Of a stretch of 64,000 nt of DNA, positions 41,801 through 56,800 are shown piece after piece (the stretch's first letter is position 1; each line of letters opens with the position of its first letter). The translations under genes were made by a program, and so were the position numbers. A model generated the notes under the pieces. It had not been told where the DNA came from. It made no database searches and saw only the letters and a list, made by a program, of their open reading frames with translations. Source of the stretch: Malurus cyaneus samueli (taxonomy: Eukaryota > Chordata > Aves > Passeriformes > Maluridae); the NCBI GenBank assembly GCA_009741485.1, contig CM019230.1, forward strand, positions 11,938,446 to 12,002,445, read 5' to 3'.

Positions 41801-44800
41801 AGTGACACTGGCTCTGTGTGCAACACTTCTGCACCTACAGAGGAGAGCAGAACAATATTGTCAAAAAATACTTCAGCCAAAATATTCATCCCTGCTTGGA
41901 TGCTGAATTCAGATGTTGCTTTTGAAATCCCCTCCGTTCTTAGTTTCCTGTCCCTCCCCCTCACCCACGCCAACCATGAAGCCCATGGCTGCCCAGAGAT
42001 TATCAGGAGTGATCATATTTCCAGAGAACAGCCTTTCCTCCCTTCCTATTTCCTTTACGTATTTACTCTGAGAGAATGTTTCATTTTAAAACTTCTCCAG
42101 CAGCATTTTCCAGGTGGAGATGCTGGCTTCCCTTCACATGGGATTGCCATCCCCTCCAACAGGCTTTCCTAACCACACCTGAATTCCTTGATCTCAACAG
42201 CAGGAAGGTGATGGGCTAGTGGACAGAGCACACCTGCTAGTCACAGAAAGATTGATAGGAATGTTATTGAAGGCAACCAGGTCCAACTGGGCTTGGCACA
42301 GCATATTCTCAACAATCTTATTTGTCTTGTTAGAAAAGGTAAATGTGGCCATAATAAAGCTGGACTAGGGCAAAGCATGGTCTGGACTCCAACCAACTCC
42401 AGCACGAATAATTTGCATCAGTAAATGCTTCACCTGATAAGAGTTCAGAGTGTAACTGTTGTGTGTTGAGTGGGAAAGGTTTGCAATGGAACCTCAAAGA
42501 CGGCTTTCCTTAGCTTACTGCTAATAATATCCATGAAAATACAAAATAAGCGTTGCTAAATTCAGCATATTATAAAAGCTATTGCTAGTGTGACACATAA
42601 GGGCTCCTGGAAAAGCAGCATGTCTGGAGTTTTTGGTAAGCTGGGCTCTGGCTGGCTGCTGACTCACCGGAGTAGATACAGAAAAGGCACCACCTGGGGG
42701 GAACAGAGGCTCCTGGGATGGAGAGCAGGAAATCCCAGAGGAGCATCATTATTATACATGTGGAGCTGGGGCATCATGCTGGGAACTGCTGCTCCTGTTA
42801 CACAAACAACAGGTTAGACAAACACTGTGAGTCTGCACAATCCCAGGGTCTACGTTTGCAAAAGGATGTTGAAAGAATGGGACCTTATAGCCCAGCCATA
42901 ATACACAAGCTGATCTGCCTTAAGGGAATAAGCTGCTCAGCCCCTAATCTCCTCAAAGAAAAGCTCAAGAGGTGACTACATTAAAGTCAGAAAGCACCTA
43001 CTGGGGCAAGGGCCAGTGACAAGGACAGCACTCCTTAACTCTGCAAATGGAGAAGAAGCCACAGCCCACAGACAGCCATTAACACAAGACTTACTCATAT
43101 TAAATGGAAGTATTATGAGTACAATTAATGACCAGGACAACTTCATGGGCACTGTGGCAGATTCTCCAGCACCTGAAGAGGCATCTTTAACACAGGACTT
43201 TGGAGATCTTCCCTGTCTGGTGTTACTTTGGAAGGCCAATATCAAGAAGCCCAGAGTTTAATGCACACCATCCCTACCACAGCTTCCAAGAGCTCCATGA
43301 GATGAACAGGCCAAGCTTGGTGAGGCGACAGTTTGGCAGGGCTGATAGGTATTCCAGCCATGCCAAAGAACTTTCTCACAGAGGGTCCAGAGTTTTGGTG
43401 GGGATGCTCTGCAAGTCCTTGAAGTCATTAGTTATAAACACTGAATTGCCCAGTTATCCTAAGCAACAGGCCAGCTTGCAAACACTGTGAAGAATCCATA
43501 AGGAAGCAGAGCAAAGGAGCCACTGCTGATCCTAGAGGACTCTGCTGCAGCAGAGAAAGGGAGCTGAGAAGGTGTCTACACACATCCTAACCAGTAATCA
43601 AACAGAAGATGCAGATAGTCATCAGCAGAAGTAAGTCATCAGTGGCAACTCAGACAAGGCCTGGCTGCAGACACCAGCAGTTTGAGCTTTAAAGTCTGGC
43701 TTCTTTTCTGAAAGATCTCTTTTATTCAGAAGCTGTTGTCTGGGTGCAGGATCAGGAGGCTTCCTCTGCTGCTTTACATTGCCTCTCTTTTTGGCCTCAT
43801 CACCTCTGAAAAGCTATACATGAAAAGTATAACCCTCACCCTGAGATCCAGTTCTGACCCAAATCCATCCTTCCATTTTTATGGAAAATTGGAGCTTTTG
43901 TACTCCAGAACTCTTGAGTCTGATTCCAAACCAGGTGATGTCCCTGCTCCTGCACTTGTATCCTGCCAGGTCCACTGCCAAGGGCCATGCTGCAGCAGCA
44001 GGGAGCTGATGGAGGAGGCAGGAGGTTGGACTCTGCATCCCAATGTGGAGCTGGCAGGGGAGGCTCTGGAGCCCTCAGCCCATGTCGAGTGCATGGCAAG
44101 AGTGCAGAACCCTCCTGCTGGTAGGAAAAGGCTTGGCACAGGAGTGAATAGTCCCACTGCAAACTCCTGTGGGTTCACCTGAGAGATTCCCCCCAGCTCA
44201 CCTGCACGAGTGGCGAGAGCCCAAGGAGCTCCAGGAGGATGGGAGGACCTGCAGACACCCCAACACACCAGCACCTGCACGGCCCATCACACCTGCCCCA
44301 AGGTGCTTCACACATCCCTCTGGGCATCTTCATGCCCTGATGTCACACTGCACTCCCTGTGGCTTCCAGTCAGCCTTCTGGGAGCTCATCAGGGCAGCAG
44401 GGGCCACCCTGGGCCACCCCAGCACAGCCAGCTGGGCCCTGAGCACAGCAAATCTGCAACAGCCAGGAGTTCTTTCCAGCTGAACACTCCGTGTCTCCTG
44501 AAGGCAGCTATCTCCCAGACCTGACTTTCAGGCACTTCCCCTTAAATCCCAGTAGCCAAAATGACTTTTTTCCCCTGCTTTTAATACTCTCCTCCACAAA
44601 ACTCATGTCCTGCCTGCAATACTTCTGGGCAAGCAGTCAGCTTATACAGGTGGCTACTGCCACACTTCACCAGGTTGCACTGAACTGCCTGTGTAGCTGA
44701 GCATCTGAACGGCCAAGGAGGAAAATCCCATCCTGCTGTGTCCCCAGGAGGGCAAGGGTGGCAACAGCAAGGCACAGACCCAGGCTCAGCAATCCAGCAG

Positions 44801-47800
44801 GGCTGCTCAGCACAGGCTCCATGATGTGTGAACTCAGGGCCCAAGTCTCAACAGCAGAACCTTTTTTTTTGCAGGGTAAACCTTAGAGATGATTTTTGCC
44901 AGTGGATAAGTAAGCAGAGGTCACATTCCAAGTTGAAAGCATGTGGGTGACAGCAGTGGCACACGAGTGGGGATAGCTGCACTCACAGCTCAGGCATCTC
45001 TCTGGCATTTGCTTCATCACAGGCACCAAAGGGGGATTCAGTGCACTCTGCTCGCAGAGGGATGGTGCCACGTGTCTCTCAGTCTCCTCCCAAATCTGTT
45101 TTATCAGTCATAAAAAAACTATGGCTGGGTGCCAAGTTTCAGAGGCAAGAGGAAAAAAAGTCCAATATACAGTAATATTCAGGGGCATCCAAGATGATGA
45201 ATTCAAACCCTGCCTGTGCAGATAAATGACTGACTGAGCCTGATGAAAACCTGGGCATTTGGTCAGGAATGCAAAGCTCAAACAGGCTCTTTCAGTAGCT
45301 CTGCTTGGGAAAAGGATCCAGGGAACTCCTGCATCCCTACAGCCTTCCCCTCCATGGCTGGGAGAGAGGGGTGAGAGCTGTCATTGTCACCTGCCTTGGG
45401 AAATGTTCCTCTTCCGTATATGGCCTGAACCATCTGAATTCTCTGCCTGAACCATCTGAACACAAGGACATCCAGCTGGGCCTGACACCAATGCCAGCAG
45501 TAACTGTCCACCTTCATCAGGGAGAAGTGAGAAGATAAAAGTTTGCAGCCAGAGGCTCCAAGCTGGCCTGGGAAAAGGGCCTGAGGTGACCAAGGATGTC
45601 AGTGACACCATCACACTCTGTTCTGGAGGTCCCAAAGGAGCAGGGCAGGGCAAGACATCAATTCTCATGCTGGCTATGTCTCCCTCTGCCTAAACCAAGC
45701 ACTTCCAGTCTCACCCTTCCTCTCTGACAGGCACTGGATTCACTGGAGTGTTCAAAAGGCCAAAAGCAGTAATGCCACAAAGGCCACCAGCTCCAGGGTG
45801 ACACACAGAGCCCACGCTCAGCAGCACCCACACAGCCAGAGGCAGGGCAGGGACTGCAGGGAGGGTGCAGGGCTGGCCAGGAGCAACCTCAGCCCACTCT
45901 GGGTGAAGGCTGTGGAAGCTGACCTGCAGCAAACCCCCAGCACTGGCACCAGCACAGGGCACACGTGAGGAGGGCTCACAACAGCCTGGGCTGCTCCAAG
46001 GGTCAGTGGCTGCCTGGGAACTCGAGCCTGCCTTTGTTTCTCTCAGAGAACATGAGGCACCAGCACAGAGGCCTTTGCTCAGTGTAACAATCGCAGGGGA
46101 ACTGAAAGCCAAGAGTAAAACAACCTCTCAGCACTGCAGCTCCAACACTGAGGCGCCACTCATTGTAACAGCTCCAGCAATTTTGGTTCAAGCACACAGC
46201 ACTTGCTTGGCAGCTGGACATGGCTCCTGCTGCCTCCTCAGACCACTCTCAGCCAGGCTGGCCACCATCCAGTGTCATTGTCACCAACAGCCATGTGGGG
46301 ACCAGCCCCAGGAACAGGCTGTTACAAGTTCCTTCAGGGGCCAAAAGGGTTGGTGGACCTTGCAAATGAGACACTATCACGAGGCAGAAGTATCCAGCAG
46401 CCCTTAGCAGAGCCTCCCTGGCTGAACACAGCTACTACTCTTGGCCTATTTTACACTAAAAAAAACCTGTTTTTCTTCTGAGAGGAGTTTATTGGCCTGA
46501 CTCCTCCCCAGGTATATCCAGCTCTGATCACAACATCCCTTCAGACATCAGCCTCTGCTGGCTCAGAGAAATAGCTGGCACAGGTGCCTGCACATTGGGA
46601 CATCTCCCCATTTCCCAGGCTTCCTAGTACGTGGAAATGCTCATGTACTTGGAAAGGAGTCACTGAGGCTGGAGAGCAGCAGGGAAGAGGCCAGTCGTCT
46701 CCCACATTGCTTGCCAGCTGCTGGCTGCCCCACAAACCCTGTGCCATGCCAAGGCTCTGAAAAACACAAACTGAACTGCAACACTTCTGCTCACTTAAAA
46801 GTCCACCTGGAGCTGCTGATGGAGATGCCCAAATCACAGAGTGCACGTGGACAGAAAGACAGACAGGAAAAAGGAAAACCAAGCGGCTGTGGAAGCACTC
46901 ACAGCATTCTAGCAGAAAGGAAGCACTGCAGCTATTCACAGATGTCAGGAACTGTCACCAACAGCCTGAGCAGAGCTAACCACCAACCCATGGCTCAAAG
47001 AAAAGGTGGGACCATTAATTCCTGTAATTATGGCTCACTGAACTTTAGAGGGGAAAAGGTGACAGGCTTTTTTAAGAGCTCTATTACAGCCAAGACACAC
47101 ACTCAGAGTGCAGGGAACAAGCAATAACAGCCCTAAGTGCACAGAGCGATGCTCTCCAAGTGCCTGTGGTCTGGGGTACAAACACAGCCTCAGTCAGAGC
47201 AGCTCAGACTGCTCTGGCTCCCACCCCTCCCAGGCACCCCTCTTGCTGCTGCCATCAGCATTTTCCACCCCATCAACCCCCCTCAAATGGGTAGCTCTGC
47301 TCCAGCCTCTTCCCTGCTGGGAGCTCCACACGCTTGCCACAAGCATTGAGAGCAGACACATGCCTCTGCCCACCTCCAGCCTCACAAGGCCTTTATTTAA
47401 CAAATTGCCCACTTGCACCAAGTTTTGGGTGGGCCTGGGGCTTGCACAGAGCTTTGCTGTACCATACCTCTGGACTCAAGAACAAATCTCATCCATATTA
47501 TCTTGTTCAGCTCAGTAAGTAACTACCTCTGCTAGGAGGACACTGAGATGAAAAGGTCAAATGCTCTGCAATACAGACTCTGTGCTTGCACAGATCAGAG
47601 TCAGGGCAGACAGGTTTTGCCTTGGACACCACAGTCAGACAAAACCCATCTGAGAGCCATGGCCTGGGCCAGATGGGCACCGTACCTTAAAAGAGATATT
47701 TTCCTTTTTTCTTCTCAGTGGTAGATAAAAAGGAGTTCAGAAAACAATATTTTTCAGCATACAGAGCCATAAATATGCAACAACATTTAAATACAGGCAC

Positions 47801-50800
47801 TAACATTAAAGTTATATGAACAGCAGCAGGCACACAGCTCCCTGCGCAAGGTACCCTTGGTTCATGTGAGAGCAGAGATACATTTTCAAAGCATCCTGAA
47901 GCACTGAAGTGTTTAAAACCCTCAGACAGCTTCCAAAATCATCACTACAGCTTTTCTCTCTGGGAGCCGGAGGGCAGCAAACAAGCAGGACAGACTCCCA
48001 GGAGCCACAACTTAGCCCCAGCAATTTCCACACAGCTGCTTTGCTACTGCCACTCTCCAGAATCACATTCTCCTGGAATGAAGTTCTGGCACACTTTGGA
48101 ATTAAAGTGGTTTACAAAACTCACTATAATTCTGCTCTGCAGTAACTCCTGTGACATAATCTTACCAGAGCAAATGGATTTCTTGCAGACCAAGACAAAC
48201 CCACTGATAGCCCTGCTCCCCCAGGTTTTTTAGAGTTGCTAAAAGGCACAGAGCTCCTCTACACTCCAGCACCACAGCCCTGGCAGCAGCAAAGGAACCC
48301 AGTGGAAAACCAGGAATTTGGTCACTTTGCCACAGCCTGGATGACACTGCCACAGCAGCGCTCAATGCAGAGCTCACTTTCATCCAAGAAGAGGGTGTTG
48401 ATCCCACAGCAAACAGGCTGGTGACAGGCCTGCTTGTCACCTGGAGGGCTGAGATCCTGCAGAGCCCAGGGCTCATCCCACTCACCGCCATGTACGGCCG
48501 GCACCCTGCATCCCGTGTTTTGGCAATGGAGTCCACGAGCTGTCCGCTAATGCCAAAGTCACAGAGTTTAATATTTCCATTTCTGTCCAGAAGAATATTG
48601 GAAGGTTTGATGTCTGCAGGGGAAAGAAATTTAAAGCAGTAAGTCACGGCTGGAGGTCTCAATTTCAAGCAGAGCAGCTGCAGAGGATGGAGGCGGGCAG
48701 TGCCACACCATCACCATCACCCCTTGGCACTGGATACTGCCAGGGAGCACGAGGGGATGGAGGCAGCCCTGGAGATGCCACATGCCCAAAGGCAGAGGCA
48801 GATGGCCAAACACCCTGAAATGACATTTATGTGGATAAAGCACAGGCTGAAGGGGCAACAGAACAGGCATTGAGGACACTTGTTCAAAACCTGCACTCAG
48901 ACTCGTGGTGGTACAGGTGCTATTTACACCTTGAGTGAGGCAAAGAACGCTAACAATTCTTGCATTTATTTAAATAGACAAGAAGAAATGGCATAAACTT
49001 CAGAAAAGACATGAAGAACTCACCTCTGTGAATGATTTTCAAGTTTTCTTTTAAGTGGTTTAGTGCTTTCACAGTCTAGGAGAGAAAAACACATGAAAAA
49101 TAAGCAGATGTCCTAAGAGTCTTGTGATTATTAAATTTTTGGAACTCCAAGAATATGAGGAAGAAGCATTTAATACAGTGAGATATCCATGCTGTAATAT
49201 GCCACATAATAAAAGCATTTTTCTCTGAACCTTTTCTGCAAACAGGTGATACAAGAGAGGGTATGTGTTTAAGTGAACACACATTCTCTGTGACCTGTAA
49301 AGATTCCACTCTGGGAGATGGGAGCAAGGGGTGGAGCCAAAACCTTGTTTTGTAATTAACAGCAACAAATCTCTGATGTTAATTAACCGGAGCAATAACT
49401 TAATTCAAGCTCTATGCTGCATTTTTTTCAGCAGGTCACAACTGTTTCAATTGCATGACTTTTCATTAGGCCAAAACCTCCAGGTTAAATCAAGAAAACA
49501 TCAGCCAGATTCTCCAGGGCTTTTGGAAGCCTTTGCACAAGACTGCCAGAAGCTTCTCTGGACTGGAGGGGCCGGGCAACCTCAACAGAAATCCAGCAGA
49601 GCAGACAGATTGGTAAGGGCAGCAGAAGGACAGAGGTTTCAGGACACTCTTTCAACAGCCCTCCCTCCCCAGACCCAATCCACAAGTTTGTTTTGCAGGA
49701 CCAGACCTGGCCCTAGTGCTCAGCCAACCAAGGGTTCATTTTGGCACAGCCAAGGGTAATTTCACAGAGATCCTGAAAGGTGTAGCAGGGCTGCACCCAC
49801 ATACTCTGGGTGGGATTCTTCTCCCTTCATCACCTCAGGTACCAGGAGATGGGACCTCACCCCCCACACAACCTGCTCCCCATCACTTGAGAGTGAATGT
49901 GGGCAACTCCCTGAGACTGGAACCTGGTAGGATTCACCTCCCCTGGTTAGAAATGCCCAATTCCTTGCTCCCTTTACAAACCAGGGAAGGGGAGACAGAT
50001 CAACCTTTTTAGGGACCTTCTTTGGGAGGAGACAGCCAGCTCCCAGTGATGGCACTCCCAGCACATGCAGCAAACCCTGCAGAGCGAGCTGGTGCCCACG
50101 TTCAAGCAGACAGAGCAGGAAGCAGGATGTGGGGTCTCTTTATGAACTCATTAGTGACCCCAGGAGCTCCTTTTACACCATGCAACATATTGTTGAAAAG
50201 TCATGAGCACCCTTAAGAACCATTCCCAGTGTGGTGCAGACAGCAGCACAAACCAACCAACTTTTCACAGGGAGTGATTTGAACAAGGATTTGAGCTTTT
50301 CAATTATCTTCAACAAAAAGGTTTAACAAAATACTCACAGCTAAAGTGATTTTGCCTAAGATTTCTTCTGGAATAACATCATCTAATACACTATATACAT
50401 ATTTGTAAAACTTATCAAACGAGGTAGACATGAGCTCCATACAGATCCAACAGTCACCCTAGAAAGAGAAAATAATCTGTGTTACTGTTGAGATAAAAAT
50501 GAGAAATACAAATCCAGGGAGCACAGAGAGATCCCTTGAATCCAATGAAATACTTTAAAAGCAACATGCATTCTACAGAAAGGATGGAATTCAGCTTCAT
50601 AAGTCTTAGCAATGAAAGACTGCACCCATTCACTGCATTCCCAGCAGAGGCATCTACCTGCCAAGTTCACACCTGACATTACAGTTCAGATGCTTGAACC
50701 TAGATGGATCCAAGCTTCACACATTATTTTGCTCTCCAGAGGCAGCAGGCACAGTAAGACTAAAAAAAATCCTTTCAGTTTATGGCTACCCTGCAGAGGA

Positions 50801-53800
50801 CAGAAGACATTCCACACAACATTTGGAGATACAATGTAGGCAAGAGAAAATGAAAACAACCCAAGCATGGGGGGATTGTTGATTTGCATCTTACAGCTAA
50901 ACAATTTAGGTGCAAAAAATTGTAAAATGTAACACAATATGCGCTAAATCAAACCAAGCAGAGCTGCCAGAGGAGCATAATGTTTTTTTCATCAATCACT
51001 CTACTGAGATCTGTAAATCAACCTGCTCACATGGATTTTTGGGGGAGGACAAATAGATCTCAACAGCATGAGGACTTCACCTTTTGCTTTAGTGTGTATC
51101 TGCCCTATGGTAACAGAGAGCTTAGACATGAACTGATCTGAGTTATTTCCATATTTTTTTAATATTTTAGCCCCATTGAGAACAGAATACTTTCTATGAG
51201 GTATTTCTGTAGACTGTAGTGCACTTGAGGTAACTCTTCATTGCAGAAATACTAAATCACCAGAACTAGACCTGTCCTCATCAGAAATGCTACCCTCACA
51301 CCAATCTGCTACAGACTACACCACAGGGAGTGTCCAAACATCATCAGCTGGCAAAGTTTTGTGCAGAAGAGTCTGGGTACCCCATCCTGCCTAAAGAGCA
51401 CCCACAAAACCTCTGTGAGGAGCAGCAGTGTGCAGACAGTGCTGCCAAGGGGCTGCTCAGGGCATGGCACAATGTGCTGGTTAGGACAATCTGCACACTC
51501 CTGTGATAAATGCAACAAACAGAGGAGAAACTTCCCCAAGTCATTATTCTGTTGAAGGCAAATTATTCCTGACCAAAGAAAATACAAACCAACCCAACTC
51601 TACATTAATACCTGGAAATAAAATTAGGAAAAAAATCCTAGGAATTTTGCTGGAGAAGTAGCACAGGCCCCTGCTCCATCCTGCACATCCAAATAACTTT
51701 GATGTAAAACAATCTCCTCAACATCTCAAGTTCAGGGAAGTCAGAAGCAATTGCCCAGTTAAATGCAGCTGGTGGAAAAGTAGAGACACATGTTTAAAGG
51801 CCAGAAAAGGCCTTCTTGCCCCTCAGAATGGCCTCTTGTGAAACTCAAGCCAACAAACTGCACCTGCCAAATTGCTCCAGCCCAAAGGTTTGAGTTATGG
51901 GGAACACAGGTGCTCAGTAAAGGTGCTGCCAAACACCACACGCTCTGGGGGCAGAGGCAGCAGAAGGTCCCAGCTTGGCCTTGGGCTGCTCACACATGTG
52001 CAAGGCCTTTCCAGCAAACCAACAGCAAACAGTGCCACGGGTGCTGCTGCTCCAGCAGCAAATCCACCATCCCTCCTGTGAGGATGAACCACCAGTGGGC
52101 TGTCTGGGTGGGGAAGAAGACTTTGGTTTAGAGCCATGGGCAGTTCCAGCTTACACTGCTCATTTGGCATCAGGTTTTTCACATCAGCTCAAGGCAGAGC
52201 AGGAGCTGATGTCATCCACTCAAGGAAAATGGCTGCTACAAGCCTGAGCCAGAAAACACTCATTTCACCCAAAGAAAGCAGATGGGACTGATGTAAGCAC
52301 TGTGACAGATATGGAAGCAGACACATCACAGCAAAAGAGACCAGAGCAGTGCAGCAAGAAAAGGGTGTGACAAGCACTTCAGGAAACGTGGAAAAAGGTG
52401 AACATGGACTTACAGGGATCTGAGAGTGGCTGTGGAGGGAGTTGGCTGAGGAACTGCTCAGATTTAAACTGAAACAGAAATGAAATCGGGCAATGCATGC
52501 AGAAAATTTCTTTTTCACATTAGCAACAAAGACAAAGTGCAGTTGAAGCACTTTCATATGATGGAGAGTGGTCAGAGCAAGCAATGTGGCTTCAGTGCCA
52601 GTGGTGTTCATAAACCAAGTGAGACCAGCAGTGAGTAACAAGCCATCTGTAGTGAGAGCAGCCTGGCTCTACTGGCCACAGGATCATTCAAACACAGCTT
52701 CTGTTTCAATCAGCTTTATAAAAACACTGGGACAGGGCTATCTTCCTGGGCTATTGGACTGAGACTGTGGGGGACTGGACTGGTTCTAGAAAGGCAGAAT
52801 ATCATTGCAGCCTTGTATTTGTGTCCAGTTGCACCAACATCATGAGGTGCTTCCATTGCCCAGGTTCCAAAAGCTGGTGTTAGGGCAGCAAAACAAACCA
52901 AGTGAGTAACACTTGAGCAGAGCCATTATCATAACAAAGGCTTCACGTGACCCTGTACATCACAGTGCATCACCACTGGGATGGGTGTGGTACTGAAACC
53001 TCAGGTAAGTACAACAAATTGCTATCCTGTGGTAATTTTTAAGTGTAAAAAAAACCCTTTATGTGGTTAAAAACACCAAAGGAAATACCTTGTTTTTTGT
53101 TTACTTGTCTCCTGAAGAAGAGGCCATATGGAACTCCTGAATGGGGGTATTTATTGACCTGGTACTATAAAAACCTACCTGACCTACACAAATTCACATC
53201 AGCAAGATCAGTGGAAAAATGTAACAGCCTTTTCCACTATGCAGCTTCCTTAAGGCTGGTCGCAAGATCCAAAACTCTACAGGCTAACTCTTCCTGGGAC
53301 TTGGAGAGCCTTACTTGTTGGCAAACTGGTGAATTTTAACGGGACGAAAAAATAAGACTGGCTGGGCAATGGGCATTCAGCCCCCTTGCTGACTGAATAC
53401 CAAGAAGTGCTGATGTGCATGGGCAAGTGCTACTCCACTGTGAGCTGCGAGGACAAAAACCACCCTAATGAAAGTTTCACTTCAAATTTTGCTCTTAGGT
53501 CAGGTTGACTTCTGATCACAAAATAACAAAAGAAGTGCTTTAATTTTCTCTTCCTGTTAGAGCTATTCCTCTAAAGAATGTATTTGAGTCCTTACTGGGT
53601 ATTAGATTACCAGATGCTAATGCACATCTTGTAGGCATTCCAAAAAAATGTCCAGGAACACCCTGTGCATTTAATATCCCTGCCCAGGACAGACACAAAA
53701 GCTACTTCACCAGCAAGTGAGACACTTCAGCTTCTCAATGCAGAGAATTCCAATCGACAAGGGAGCAGGTGTCACAAAGATGTCACCCACCCTGAGTGCA

Positions 53801-56800
53801 GCTGCCAGGACAGGACCTGCAGGTTCAGGTGGACACTGAGCTGAACATGAGCCAACAATGCATCTTTGCTGGGCACAAGAATCACAGCATGAGGCAAAGC
53901 ATCAGCAGCAGGAGGAGGGAAGTGATCCTTCCCCTCAATCTGGCACTGGTGAGGCCACACCTGGGGCCAGTGCTGGGTTCCCCAGTACAACTGGGACTCC
54001 AGCAAAGGGCCACTAAGATGACTGAGGGACAGGAGCATATTTCCCATGAGAAAGGCCAGGACTATCCAGCCTGGAGAAGGGGAATCCCATCAACACATAA
54101 AAATATCTGAGGGGAAGCTGCACAGAGGATGGAGCCTTTCTTTCTTTTCTTTCCTTTTTTTTTCTTTTTTCTTTCTTTCTTCTTCTTTCCTTTTTTTCTT
54201 TCTTTCTTTCTTTTTCTTTCTTTCTTTCTTTTTTTTCTTTCTTCTTTTTCTTTCCTTTTTCTTTCTTTCCTTTTCTCTTTTTTCTTTTTTTTCTTTCTTT
54301 TTTTTTTTCTTTTTTTCTTTCTTCCTTTTCTTTCTTTTTTCTTTCTTTTTTATTTTTTTTTTTTTTCTTTCTTTCCTTTTCTTTTTTTCTTTCTTTCCTT
54401 TCTTTTTTTCTTTCTTTCTTTCCTTTTCTTTTTTTCTTTCTTTCTTTCTTTCCTTTTCTTTTTTTCTTTCTTCTTTCCTTTTCTTTTTTTTTTTCCTTTC
54501 TTTTTTCTTATTTCTTTCTTTCTTTCTTTCCTTTCTTCCTTCCCTTTCTTTCTTCCTTCCTTTCCTTTCTTTCTTTCTCCTTTCTTCTCCTCCTTTCCTT
54601 CCCTTTCTTTCTTCCTTTTTCTTTCCTCCTTCCTTCCTTCCTTCCCTTTCTTTCTTTCTCCCTTCCCTTTCTTTCTTTCTTTCTTCCTTCCTTTACTTTC
54701 TTTCTTTTTCTTCTCAGTAGTCCCAAGCAAAATGACCAGGGCACCACCTGACATACAGGAGGTTCCTCTGAACATGAGGAAACACTTTTCAGAGGATCAT
54801 TAATCACTGACACAGTTTGCCCCAGGAGACTGTGGAGACTCCATCCCCGGAGATATTCAAAAGCTATTTGGACACAATCCTGGTCAAAAGGCCCTGACTG
54901 ATCACGGGGCTGGAAAGAGTGACTTCAGCAGTGCCTTCCCAAACCCACCACTCTGTGATACAAATGCTCAAGGTTTATCACATCTGCTCACTACAGGGAC
55001 TGCCAGCTCTTTATGCAAGTTGCAGCTGCACTAGCGGGAGAGACTGACAAATTTTTCACCAGTGCCACCATGTATCCTTACATGGCATACAGCTCCCTTA
55101 TATCCCCTATGGACCACAGGGACAGATGTGATGAGGAATGGCACCTGTCAAGGATTTCCATAGAAACAGGGTGAGATGCATCAACAGCAAAGAGATCAAG
55201 CAACTGAGTAAGGCTATAGCAATAATTCACACCAGCACTGTGCTACCAACACATCCATCCCAGCTCTTCTTTCCTGCCAGTAGAAGTTCCCCATGGGCTG
55301 ATTTACCCAGCTCCCCAGGCATGTTCTGCAACTTGCAATGAGTTTTTCATTCAATAATTTTATTAATGCGGGCAGACTCAAGAGAAATGTTTGCATAACC
55401 CCTGCCAATCAACTTTTTTCTTCCCCTCCCTAGCAAGTACAGCCTTGAGAAGAAGCACATGAGCACGAGCAGCCAGATCCTCTGATGGCCAATGCGGATA
55501 GCTCTGTGTGTGTTAGCCAGACTGGGTGCAGTATGGAAAAACCAGCTGGTCTCCTGGGGCCACTGGGAACCTCACAAAGTTCAACAAGTGTAAGATCCTG
55601 CACATGGCTCAGGGTACTCACCAGTATAAATGGTGATGAGATTGAGAGCAGCCCTGAGGAGAAGGGCTGTGAGATAGTGGTAAACGAAAACTTGGACATG
55701 AGCTGGTAACATGTGCTTGCAGCCCAAAAGGCCAACCACGTCCTAGGCACAGTGCACTGAAGCCTCTGGTTCCATACAAAGGCTGAAACACTGTCTTTTA
55801 CTTTTTCACCTTTGTTCTTCTTTCATTGAACAAGCAATTTAAGCTCACCCGTGGGTGCCAACGAGCTCAAACCAAGTCCTGTACCTGGCAGTCAGCTGGA
55901 GGTTTTTCCACTGTTACATGTCCCATCACATGCACAGACACACAGTAACAGAAGATGTCCCTTCTGACTGAAGAACATGCCGCAAACCATAGAGGTTCGG
56001 GTGCTGCCTGCTGAGGGACAAGCAGGACTCAGAGAAGACTCTCCCTATCACAAAATGTGGAACAAGCAAGACAAAATACAACTATAGGCAGCAATATTTG
56101 TATAGAATTTTCTGTCTTTCCAAATCAAACTTTTGGTACTCACGGGCTGCCATGGGAACTTGTGCTCACGGCTACCTCTCTGACTGCATGCTGGGATGCT
56201 TGTCTGGGTATAAAGTAAAACCTTGCATAGTTTTCTCCAATTTGGTTTAGTATTCCCAAACTGTCAGGATCCCAGAGCTTAGCTCTGCCTTTCCACATCA
56301 AACACTCACAGCTGTGGAAGGCTGCCTGCTTTCCCTGCCAGCTGCCCTGCTGCTTCTCCTGGAGCTGCTTGGATCCTGCCAACCCTCTGACTGCATGAAC
56401 TGCCTATTCAGCATGTTCAACTCCTTAGGAGACTCACTGAGAATTCTTTCACCCTTTAGCAGCCAGCAAGGAAGCTTTCTTATCTGTTGCTTCATCCATA
56501 CCCAGAGGACCTGAATCCCAACTCAGAGCAGGTAATCCCAAAAAGGATTTCCTTACTTTTCACCTTGAAATGCTGGAACAAAGAGTTTTGTTTTATATAG
56601 TTTGCCACAGATTTCCTGGGATTGTTTCGGTCTCTAGCAATGTCCCATGAACTCTTACACCCCAGGGGATGGTGCAGCAGTGACCTGGATCTTTCAGAGT
56701 TATTTGTGAACAGATCTGATAGGCAGAGTGGGGGGGTTAGATAGATCCAAATAGCCTGGTGAAATTATTTTTTCCCTTTCAGTGCTCCTCTGCTGTCATA

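Larger units (their letters stand above)
36309..48485 (-). other. MAP2K4: MAP2K4 intron, 12.2 kb
   Basis: The longest complete intron of the window. It contains two CR1 copies (38455-38925 and 40585-41115). The rest is unique sequence with no supportable exon. Confidence 0.9.

Noticed and set aside
54046..54813. F/S/L-rich and K/E/R/G-rich ORFs of about 100-224 codons that look like membrane or highly charged proteins
   Set aside because: Translations of the TTTC microsatellite inside a CR1.
53890..55765. A single long CR1 covering both the 53890-54965 and 55455-55765 segments
   Set aside because: The right segment corresponds to a more 5' part of CR1 than the left one in the same orientation, so they are two insertions.
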